DNA of 64,000 nucleotides, from the NCBI RefSeq assembly GCF_027580225.2, contig NC_073341.2, positions 10,636,001 to 10,700,000 of the forward strand. Direction: 5' to 3'. The notes beneath the pieces are model-generated. The model was given only the letters and a program-made list of their open reading frames with translations. It was not told the origin of the DNA and ran no database searches. A program made the position numbers and the translations under genes. Below, one piece after another: positions 37,401 through 49,400 of the stretch (position 1 is the first letter of the stretch; each line of letters begins with the position of its first letter). The stretch is from Misgurnus anguillicaudatus (lineage: Eukaryota; Chordata; Actinopteri; Cypriniformes; Cobitidae).

Positions 37401-40400
37401 CCTCTGTGTTCTGAAATGTCTAGTTTACTGTAATGTCAGTTATCAGTAAGCTGCGCTAGCAACGCATGTTGCAGTTAAACTGTGGCCCAGTTAGCTTAAG
37501 CTACATAATTGCTTAAATGAGTGTAAAGATGTTAATGTCTGTCGTCGTTGTTTAAACTCTTAATATACTGTCAGGGAGTCACGTTAGCAAGCAGCTAACG
37601 CATGTGCACATGTGTTTACATTTTGGCTATGGCTCGGTTAGCTACATAATTGCTTAAATAAGTGTAAGGACGTTAATGTCTGTCGTCGTTGTTTAAACTC
37701 TTAATATACTGTCAGGGAGTCACGTTAGCAAGCAGCTAACGCATGTGCACATGTGTTTACATTTTGGCTATGGCTCGGTTAGCTACATAATTGCTTAAAT
37801 AAGTGTAAGGACGTTAATGTCTGTCGTCGTTGTTTAAACTCTTAATATACTGTCAGGGAGTCACGTTAGCAAGCAGCTAACGCATGTGCACATGTGTTTA
37901 CATTTTGGCTATGGCTCGGTTAGCTACATAATTGCTTAAATAAGTGTAACAATTTTAATGTCTGTCATCGTTTTTATATCTTGGACTGATGATGAATGAC
38001 GTGTATTGATGTCAGTGTTTAAACTCTTAATATACTGTCAGAGAGTCACGTTAGCAAGCGGCTAAGGCTTGTTGCACTTGGGGTTTGCTATGGCCCGGTT
38101 AGTTTACATACTTGTAAAACCATTAGTCGTTTGTTTGTATTGCTTGGATTAATGTTGAATGATGTCGTTGTTTAAACTCTTAATTTACTGTCAGAGAGTC
38201 GCGATTGCAAGTGGCTAACGCATGCTGCACTTACGGTTTTGCTATGACCCGGTTAGCTTACATAAATGCTTAAAGTTACAATTTGTATTTATGTGCCGAA
38301 AGATGGCGCCAGATCACACAAAAACAATGATGTTGTTTACTGACGCTCTGAAGCAGCGTGGAATTATGGGATTTGTAGTCTTTAACTTTAGCCATCAATC
38401 AGACGAGAACGAGAAATCACGTTGATGGATAAGGTAATCAAGTCTTATAAATGTTGCGTTTGATGACATCGTTTATTTCATTATGTAAGTTTATATGTGA
38501 TGTTCAAAACGAAATTGTTAGTCATATTGATATTACAGTATTAGTCCAAATTCGATGGTAAACACAGCTCAGAATTAAGTTTTCAACTTACAATGATTTT
38601 TCACATAATGTATTGACAGTACAAATCTTATTGTGAAGTGTCTTAAAATGACCATTTATATTGCTGTACAATACCTTTTGATGTGCATATCGTCCGCGGG
38701 AAGACGCGCTGATTACAATCTACACACTAATGTTGTCATCAATATAATAGCATACGTTTTTTGAAGGGTTACGAATCAAAACAACTCACCCATCGCGTAA
38801 AACACAAGCAGGATCAGAATCTCACAATACCTTTGATGTGCATATCGTCCGCGGGAAGACGCGCTGATTACAGTAATGTTGTGATCAATATAATAGCATA
38901 CGTTTTTTAAAGGGTTATGAATCAAAACAACTCACCCATCGCGTAAAACACTAGCAGGATCAGAATCTCGGTCTAGTTAAATGTTGTCGTGAAGCTCTTC
39001 TCTATCCAGATAATGCAACACCAAATTGATCCTCCCTCGTTTTGTTCCAAACTCTTCTTGGGTCGTTTGGTTGGCCCGTACGCTTACAGGAGCTGACACA
39101 ACCAGCGGCAGACGGTACAGAGATATCCATAAGTCCATAAGCAAGCGCACAGTTCCGCATTTGTCCACGACACTGGCTGCGTCCGAAAACTCAAGGCAGT
39201 GAGGACTGTGAGGACTTGTGGCCTCGCTGCCTCATGAGGACAGGACTTCGGACTCAGAGGCCTGAAGGCCGCTCAGAGAAAGGCTTTCCGACGCACTTCA
39301 AAGGCAGCGTGTTTGAAATAAAAACAGAGAGCGCCTTTGTGATAACTAATCACATATTTGAAAACTACAATACTAATTTCTCGCTAGAAATGAAATTAAA
39401 ATGCTTAAAAAGTGAAAATATACGTTTATTTTCACTAAATTTGTGCTCCAGCCGCTTCCTTGGCCGCCATTTTATTTTTTCGAGCTCGACCAGTGTTCTC
39501 ATGTGGGTTACGTCAGTAAAGGCGGTGACAAAGGGTCACATGGATATTAACGTCATTGACAGGAGACTGCACTGCCCCGTGTCAATGTTTTGAATGGAAA
39601 TTTTCTCACGATTTACAAGTAGTAGAAAACATTACAGATATTGATAGTAATCAGCTGGACAAAATATATAACACTGGCCTAGTGGTTTTTGGAGATTTTA
39701 CTGCAAATATCTTACAAATTGCACCTTTAAATGAGTGTAAAAATGTTAGTTTCTGTTGTCGTTTTTATTTCTTGGATTAATGATGAATGATATGTATTGA
39801 TGTTGATAATGTCTTCTCAGTAAATCATGTTAGCACTAGGTCAATACATGTTGCACTATTGTTGGTCTGTGCCACTGATCTGTGGTCTGTGCGGAGACTC
39901 TGTCAGTTGACCAATCAGAGCAGAGTAGGGTACTGAAAGGTGGGGTTTAGGCAGACTGAGTCGTTGAACGGCTTCACACGAATCGTTTGGGGATCTCTGA
40001 AAATTGGGGTAAATTTAAATTAATATTTTGAGAAAATGACCTTGCATGCATTTAAACCTGTTGTCCGGGACTAATAAACAGTGATAGGACGCTTAAAATG
40101 TGCATCTTACTGGCTCTTTAATAGTGGCCTAAGACTTTTGCACAGTACTGTAGATGTTTAGAAACACTCCTGCATGTAATAGTGTTTAGTGGTTTATAAG
40201 CACAATTTTTTAAAAAATTTTTAATGTATCAAATTTTATTAAAAAATGTGACTCCATTTTTTGAGAATGACCTATCTGTATCTTTGTGAAGTGATTTTAG
40301 ACATGTCTTTTTAAAATGTATTTTCACTCTGTTACTTTACCTAAATGCAGTAACTTCATATGCCAGCTCAGGTGTGTTCATGCAGCTTAAATGGAGACTC

Positions 40401-43400
40401 CTAATATGATTACACTAATTTAGTCTTGCAGCTGCAGTACCGTATTTTCCGGACTACAAGTCGCACTTTTTTTTCATAGTTTGGTTGGTCCTGCGACTTA
40501 TAGTCAGGTGTGACTTATATGTCAAAATTAATTCATACTGACTAACATGAACCAAAAAAAAACATCTCTCATCAGGCTTCCTGACACTATTTTTTTTGTG
40601 TATATCTTAGCGTTCCAGTCTTCAGTGTGTTAACAGAAGATGCTCTGATGAAAGTGTCTGATGCACTGGTGGAGGTGTGTAAAATCCACTACAAGGTGTT
40701 TGGACATACAGTACATGTGAACCCAATAAAAAAAATCTACCTAATCCCTATTAAATCAAAGCAGTCTCATTAGGCATGCTGTTTTGATTCTCTTGTTAAT
40801 GTGATGTCACACTGATAAAGCCACTGACTGACAGTCCAGCATTATCATAGTTTCGGCTCTTAGCGAGTTGTACACTGTCAGCCCTATCTCAATAGTAAGA
40901 CACTATTGTCTCAAACTGTATTTAGTAAAAATTTAATAGACGTCTAACCATAGCCCAATAATAAATGAAATGAAATAAAAAAGAAAGGAAACCAAACATC
41001 TTGTAATCACGTTGACTTTGCTTACACGATTGAAGTTAACCCAAGTTTACTTGTTTAATAATCTTGAAATTTGCAGTGTGAACTTGTTTGTGTGTTTGCT
41101 CCAAAAAATTAATTATGACGACACATCTATGCAACCTTCTCTTTCTCTAAAGTCTCGCTATAGGGATGGTGATTATATTATTCGAAATGGCAGTGTGGAA
41201 GATAATCTCTTCGTTGTGAGTCAAGGCCAGGTGAGACGGATCGATCTTGTCTGTATGTACAGTTCAACATAATGAAAGGAGAAATCTATAACAGCCTTAT
41301 GTAACAATTATATATTTTTTGTTTAACAGGTTAAAGTTGTAGAGAAACAGTCTGCCAATGAAGACAGCGTCTTAGTGTCGGTTCTCACCAGAGGAGATTG
41401 TTTTGGGGAGAGAGGTCCACGAGGGGATGATATCACCCTTTCCAGCAGAGGGCGACACATGTTTGTTGCATGGAGGTGTGCGATTTTACCAATTCTGTTG
41501 GGAAATATTAATATGCCCTATAGTGACTAAACATTATTTAGTATTAGTAGTCTTCTAAAATGCTTAAAAGGTGCCATGGGGTTCACTGAGAGCCATTGAA
41601 ATTCAAGTCAAATTCATTGACCAGCTCTCTGCTCTCCAGGGATGATGTAAGGTCGATGAGTGTGGTCGCTGCAGGCGATGTGACATGTCTGGTCATAGAC
41701 AGAGAGTAAGTGTGAGCTGTTTGATAAAAACAGAGATTTATGTCATGGAAACAGAATAACAGCAGAAAACACATCAAACTATTTCGATTTATTGTGCCGT
41801 ACATGACTACACTTCTTAATCCATCATCTATATCCAGGATTTTCAAACGGATAAATGGAGGCTTCAGCGACGTCAGAACAAAACAGAGCTGCAACACCAG
41901 ATCAATGTATGTATGTCCAAATTATGTGTATATGTCATATTATGCACGAAATGCTTGAATTGTCAGCATAGCAATTGAATAGTTGCATCTCATTTCGAAA
42001 GCGGCCTCCTCCGGAGATTGTATTTGTCGGCCGCATACCGTGTGCATCATTAAGGTTGTCTCGTTTCATTAACATTTATTCCTGTTCAGACATAATCATT
42101 GACTCATTTCTTTCTTACTTTGAAATGTACGGTTGCTTTTCTTAATTATGATGCATGCGGCCAAGAAATGCGACCTCCGGATGGTGCAACCTTCATAATG
42201 AGACACAGCTATTGAAAATAATCTAGGGGTGTTCAGTTGTGCTCTTGCTGGGATGCCGTCCTGAACAGTTTAGCTTCATGTAATTATGTTGGCTTGACAA
42301 AGCCAACATACTGTTATTGTATCTAAGCTTATTATTAGTGGTGCTTGCATTTATGCAAGGCATCACTATTACTATTCCTCAGGGATATTATTCTTATTAT
42401 TATATTTTATTCTTATGTCTGCACGTTTTTTCGGCACGTAACTCGTCCCGCACGGTTTGCCGTAGTCCCATGAAAGATGGCTCAAATCGACCGGTTTATT
42501 GAGGAGAGGTGTGCTATGACTTTTATAAGGGATCGGGTGCAGGATTTCCGAAAGGGGGGCAAAAAATCACCCAAAAAATCCCATTGACTTAACATTGCGC
42601 CGAACTTTGACGAGTCATAGCTCCGCTCGAGGATTTTGTAGAAATATGTGGGTTACAACATTTGAAGAGGGTGGTAGACTCTGTAAAAACATACATGACA
42701 TTGGGGTGTAAGTTGTACCCCTGGGGTGTAAGAGGCACCCAAAAGTGCCCCATTGACTTATAATGGGGCAGGAAACATGCCCATATAAGGAAATAAAAAA
42801 GTTTCAGCTGGGATATCTTCGCTTTACAATGTCCTACAGACAAGTGGGTGGGCTCATTTCACTCGGGCATCCAATCAGTCTCTCAGGATCATCTCAGAGC
42901 TATTAAGCCACGCCCTTAGCAACAATTTTGGGCACCCTAGCAACATCTCCCATAGACTGCCATTATAAAATGCCCAGATGGATATCTTTGCACCACAGTG
43001 TCATAGAGACATGGGGGTGGGCTCATTTTACTCAGGCATCCAATCAGTTTCTCAGGATCCTTAAAGGCTTACTAAGCCACGCCCCTAGCAACCACTTTTC
43101 AGCACCCTAGCAACATAAAATTCAAACAGTTATATCTCAGCATCCGAACATCGTAGAGACACGGGGCTTGGACCGTTTGACTCGTGACTCAGAGTGTAAT
43201 CATTATGGGATGCCAATTTTTTCCCTAGCAACCAAATACAGTACCCTAGCAACAGAGTAAACAAAGCCTTATATCTCTGCATCAGAACATCGTAGAGACA
43301 CGGGGGTTGGACCGTTTGACTCGTGACTCGGCGTGTAATCATTATGGGATGCCCATTTTTTCCCTAGCAACCAAATACAGTACCCTAGCAACAGAGTAAA

Positions 43401-46400
43401 CAAAGCCTTATATCTCCGCATCAGAACATCGTAGAGACATGGGGGTTGGACCGTTTGACTCGTGACTCGGAGTGTAATCATTATGGGATGCCATTTTTTT
43501 CCCTAGCAACCAAATACAGTACCCTAGCAACAGAGTAAATAAAGCCTTATATCTCCGCATCAGAACATCGTAGAGACACGGGGGTTGGACCGTTTGACTC
43601 GTGACTCAGAGTGTAATCATTATGGGATGCCAATTTTTTCCCTAGCAACCAAATACAATACCCTAGCAACAGAGTAAACAAAGCCATATATCTCCGCATC
43701 AGAACATCGTAGAGACACGGGGGTTGGACCGTTTGACTCGTGACTCGGCGTGTAATCATTATGGGATGCCCATTTTTTCCCTAGCAACCAAATACAGTAC
43801 CCTAGCAACAGAGTAAACAAAGCCTTATATCTCTGCATCAGAACATCGTAGAGACACGGGGGTTGGACCGTTTGACTCGTGACTCAGAGTGTAATCACTA
43901 GTGGATGCCATTTTTTTCCCTAGCAACCAAATACAGTACCCTAGCAACAGAGTAAACAAAGCCTTATATCTCCGCATCAGAACATCGTACAGACACGGGG
44001 GTTGGACCGTTTGACTCGTGACTTGGAGGGTAATCACTAGTGGATGGCAATTTTTTCCCTAACAACCAAATACAGTACCCTAGCAACCGGATAAACATAG
44101 CCTTATATCTCCGCATCAGAACATCGTAGAGACACGGGGGTTGGACCGTTTTACTCGTGACTCGGCATGTAATCACTAGTGGATGCCAATTTTTTCCCTA
44201 GCAACCAAATACAGTACCCTAGCAACAGTGTAAACAAAGCCTTATATCTCCGCATCAGAACATCATAGAGACACCGGGGTTGGACCGTTTTACTCATGAC
44301 TCGGCATGTAATCACTAGTGGATGCCATTTTTTTCCCTAGCAACCAAAAACAGTACCCTAGCAACAGTGTAAACAAAGCCTTATATCTCCGCATCAGAAC
44401 ATCGTAGAGACACGGGGGTTGGACCGTTGAACTCGTGACTCGGCATGTAATCACTAGTGGATGCCAATTTTTTCACAAGCAACCAAATACAATACCCTAG
44501 CAACAGTGTAAACAAAGCCTTATATCTCCGCATCAGAACATCGTAGAGACACGGGGGTTGGACCGTTTTGCTCGTGGCTCGGCGTGTGGTCATTGGTGGG
44601 TGCCGGTTTTTTTCCCTAGCAACAAAATACAGTACCCTAGCAACAGTGTAAACAAAGCCTTATATCTCCGCATCAGAACATCGTAGGCACACAGGGGTTG
44701 GACCATTTCACTTGTGACTCTGCATGTAATCATTAGTGGATGGCAATTTTTTCCCTAGCAACCAAATACAGTACCCTAGCAACAGAGTAAACAAAGCCTT
44801 ATATCTCCACTTCAGAACATCAGAGAGACAAGGGAGTTTGACAGTTTGACTCGTGACTCGGCGGGTAATCAGTAGTGGATGCCATTTCCCCCCTAGCAAC
44901 CAAATACAGTCCCCTAGCAACCGGATAAACAAAGCCTTATATCTCCGCATCAGAACATCGTAGAGACACGGGAGTTGGATCTTTTTACTTGTGATTTGGA
45001 GTATAATCATATACTGTCGCCCGAAATTTGCCACGGCAAGCACCACTTCACATTTTCTTCAGGAAATGTACCTATCTAGTTATTATTATTATTATTATTC
45101 TTCTGGTCCACACTTTTTCTCACAGTAACTCCTCCTAGAGCTTTCAAGCTACACCCACAAAACTTTACAAAACTTTTAAGACTGGTACGTAGATTTATGC
45201 TATATCTTTTCTAACTGATGGGACCTACCGAATTCCTAAACGGGGCGCTCAAACACCCCAAATTTTCCATTGACTTAACATTGCGACAAACTTTGACGGG
45301 TCATAGCTGCAAGCGAGAAATTTGTAGAAACTTGTGGGTTACCACATTTGAAGAGGCTGGCATGCTCTGTAAGAACATACATCACATTGGGGTGTAAGTC
45401 TCACCCCTGGGGTGTAAGAGGCACCCAAATTTCCCCATTGACTTATAATGGGGCAAGGAACGTGCCCATATAAGGGAATAAAAGCGTCCCAGATGGAATA
45501 TCTTCACTTTAGAGTGTCGTAGAGACATGGGGGTGGGCTCATTTTACTCAGGCATCCAATCAGTCTCTCTGGATCGTCTCATAGCTGTTAAGCCACGCCC
45601 CTAGCAACCATTTTTGGGTACCCTAGCAACATCTCCCATAGACTGCCATTATAAAATGCCCAGATGGATATCTTTGCAGCACAGTGTCACAGAGACATGG
45701 GGGTGGGCTCATTTTACTCAGGCATCCAATCAGTCTCTAAGGATTCTTATTGAGGTATTAAGCCACGCCCCTAGCAACCAAATATGAGCACCCTAGCAAC
45801 ATAATAAACAAAGCCTTATATCTCTGGATCCGAACATCATAGAGACATGGGGGTTGGGTCTTTTGGTCATGTTAGCCTTATGCTAGTTTCATGCTAAGTC
45901 ATACTAGCTTCATGCTAGTTTCATGCTAGCTTCATGCTAATTTCATAATAAATCTTGCTAACTTCATGCTTATTCATGTTAGCATCATGCTAGCTTCATG
46001 CAAATTCACGTTAGCATCATGCTAACTTCATGCTAATTCATGTTAGCATCATGCTAGCTTCATGCTAATTTATGTTAGCATCATGCTAGCTTAATGCTAA
46101 TTCATGTTAGCATCATGTTAGCTTCATGCTAATTAATGTTAGCAACATGCTAGCTTCATGCTAATTCATGTTAGCATCATGCTAGCTTCATGCTAATTCA
46201 CGTTAGCATCATGCTAATTCATGTTAGCATCATGCTAGCTTCATGCTTATTCATGTTAACATCATGTTAGCTTCATGTTAGCATCACGTTAGCTTCATGT
46301 TAATTCATGTTAGCATCATGCTAGCTTCATGCTAATTCATGTTAGCATCATGCTAGCTTCATGCTAATTCATGTTAGCATCATGCTACCTTCATGCTAAT

Positions 46401-49400
46401 TCATATTGGCATCATGTTAGCTTCATGCTAATTCATGTTAGCATCATGCTAGCTTCATGCTAATTCATGTTAGCATCATGCTAGCTTCATGCTAATTCAT
46501 GTTAGCATCATGCTAGCTTCATGCTAATTAATGTTAGCATCATGCTAGCTTCATGTTAATTCATGTTAGCATCATGCTAACTTCATGCTAATTCATGTTA
46601 ACATCATGCTAGCTTCATGCTAATTCATGTTATCATCATGCTAGCTTCATGCTAATTCATGTTAGCATCATGCTAGCTTCATGCTAATTCATGTTAACAT
46701 CATGCTAGCTTCATGCTAATTCATGTTAACATCATGTTAACTTCATGCCAATTCATGTTAGCATCATGCTAGCTTCATGCTAATTCATGTTAGCATCATG
46801 CTAGCTTCATGCTAATTCATGTTAGCATCATTCTAGCTTCATGCTAATTCATGTTGGCATCATGCTAGCTTCATGCTAATTCATGTTAGCATCATGCTAG
46901 CTTCATGCTAACTTCATGCTAATTCATGTTAGCATCATGCTAGCTTCATGCTAATTCATATTAACATCATGCTAGCTTCATGCTAATTCATGTTAGCATC
47001 ATGCTAGCTTCATGCTAATTCATGTTAGCATCATGCTAGCTTCATGCTAATTCATGTTAGCTTCATGCTAATTCATGTTAGCTTCATGCTAGCTTCATGT
47101 TCATTCATGTTAGCATCATGCTAGCTTCATGCTAATTCATGTTAGCATCATGCTAGCTTCATGCTAATTCATGTTAGCATCATGTTAGCTTCATGCTAAT
47201 TCATGTTAGCATCATGCTAGCTTCATGCTATTTCATGTTAGCATCATGCTATCTTCATGCTAATCATGCTAACTTGATGCTAGCTTCATGTTAATCATGT
47301 TAGCTTCATGCTAGCTTCAGGCTAATCATGCTAGCTTCGTGCTAAATCAGGCTAGCTTCATACTTAAACATACCAACAGCCAGATAGCCTACTAAACTAT
47401 ACATCTGTCAAACCTTTTTAAACGTACAGGCTACGCTTTGTCAAGCCAACATAAAGTTTGTCAACAAACTTTTCTATCTAGTTTACAAATAATACTTGTA
47501 AGTGTGTTATGTTAGTGTTTAAGATAAACACTGCGGGACAGGATTTGTGACCCGTGTTGTAATCTATACGTTTCAAACAGGTCAGAGGAAAATGGTTCTG
47601 CATTTGGTGAAATGACTCTCGGCAGTTTTCAGGTGTTGTATAATCTGGAAGACGGACGGTGTGGTCACACTCAGGTGGTAAATAATACACCATAATAAAA
47701 ACATCCTATCAGTATAATCTTGATTTTAGTGTCTTGTATGAGTCTTGTATTTAACAAAAAAGTCCTACAGTTTTATGCTTGTTTGATATTGACAGATTTT
47801 AAAATTAAAAATTACAAAATTACTTGTGGACTACTTTTAATTCAGTCAGATTAAAAGGGATGCTCCGGCTAAATGTCAAAGTTGCCCCATGGTTTACTCA
47901 TCCCTCAGGCAATGCAGGATGCATATGTCCATCATATAACACATTTGGACGTGATTCATGAGAGAGTGTTAAGGGGGTCGCACACAGGGCTAGAAGTGCC
48001 GCGTCGCACCATGTATCTAAAAACAGAACACAAATGTACGCACATCGGCGGCATCTGACGGCGGCTGTCCGCTGTGACTCTGGACGCTGCTCAAATCCCT
48101 GCTGCGCCACAAAGCGCCACTCACACAGTTTAACATTAAATTACATCATATTTGTCCCAAAAAAATGCATATTTTGCATCTTCAAGTAGACTCTCACTAA
48201 GCTTGCGCTATTTAATGTGCACATCTGGTGTGCGATACCTGCGAGTTGTCCTAGACGCAACGATTCTCGTCTGGTGTGCAACCCTCTTTAGTGTAGTGAG
48301 CGTTGTTTGCCAAAGGTTAGGTACACTGCGCAGTGAATCACGTGATTCCAAGATGCCGTCGTTACCAGTATATAAAGTTTAAATGTGCCATAGAATGTAA
48401 AACTGTATTTACCTAGGCATAGATGAATAATAAGAGCTCTGTACATGGTAATGACATATTGTGAGCCTCAAAAGCGTTTGTTTCCTTAATTTTTTGTTAA
48501 ACTCGTGCATTCAAAAGACTGCTGGAAAACAGCACAATCTCAACATAACACTGACTGTGATGTTACAGTCAAGATGTACACCCCAACATTAAATTACACA
48601 TTAAATTGATTACAAATTTATATGCTAGTTAATGCTACATGCTAGCGTTTAGGCTGAAGTCAGTATTGACGTTACAGTTACGTTTTGCAGGTCCATACTG
48701 AGAAAAACACAAATAAACGTACCACTCAGAAACGTCCATTAAAGGCAGAGTCCACAATGTTTGAAAAACGTTTTGGAAAAGGAGACGGGACGACTACCAA
48801 AACACACTTATAGCCAATCAGCAGTAAGGAGCGTGTCTACTAACCGACATCCTTGCCGGGTTGCGTATGTGTGGGGCGGGTCTATCAACAGAAGGTCCAG
48901 ATTCTATTGGGGTAGGGGCGTGTTTGTTTAGGTGATTTCAAATATCAACATTGGCTTTCAAACATCATGGACTCCGCCTTTAACAATCTACAAACAATTA
49001 GTTGTTCCTCAAAATCTGTATTTTCGTCTGATAAAGACTCACACATATAAGGTCTGTTTATTAATGTGAGCTACTGAGCTTGAGCCTCAGAGCAGAGTTC
49101 AACATTATTATTCATGACCCTTCAAAATTCAAAGGACAAATTCTAGGCTTGTAAATGGACATGTAAAAAAGGTTCTGGATCCTTTTTGCACTTAATAACG
49201 TTACATAACGTTAATATCTATGTAAATATCAAAGAACAATTTAACAGATTATTTTAATGCATTCTTTGGCCCTTTCAATTTTTTCTTATAAAATCGCTTC
49301 GATTACTCAAAAGATCTATATTAACCACTTGGAGCCATGTGGATTACTTCTGTGAAGGATGGATGCACTTTTTTGGTCTTCAAAGTAAGGACATTTACTA

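Larger units (their letters stand above)
34868..40152. mobile_element. Tc1/mariner-type TIR pair enclosing 5.3 kb
   Basis: Left end CACTACTATGCAAAAGTCTT and right end AAGACTTTTGCACAGTACTG are inverted repeats of about 28 bp, with TA at both borders. The interior carries other elements and a minisatellite; no transposase frame survives. It fills most of kinase intron 5. Confidence 0.6.
42285..47453. mobile_element. 5.2-kb TIR element packed with tandem repeats
   Basis: TATGTTGGCTTGACAAAGC at the left is exactly inverted at the right (GCTTTGTCAAGCCAACATA). Contents in order: module I (42310-43100), 139-bp satellite (43100-45015), module I repeated with divergence (45030-45870), and a 32-bp minisatellite (45880-47345). 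No transposase is visible. It occupies kinase intron 10. Confidence 0.75.

Noticed and set aside
41425..41440. U12-type AT-AC intron at ATATCACC in exon 8
   Set aside because: The donor differs from the ATATCCTT consensus and the downstream acceptor is a normal CAG in the wrong phase for this choice.
43130..45046. Series of 70-codon minus-strand frames ([12 protein letters not shown]...)
   Set aside because: They repeat every 139 bp with the satellite and overlap out of phase; there is no start context or splice structure.
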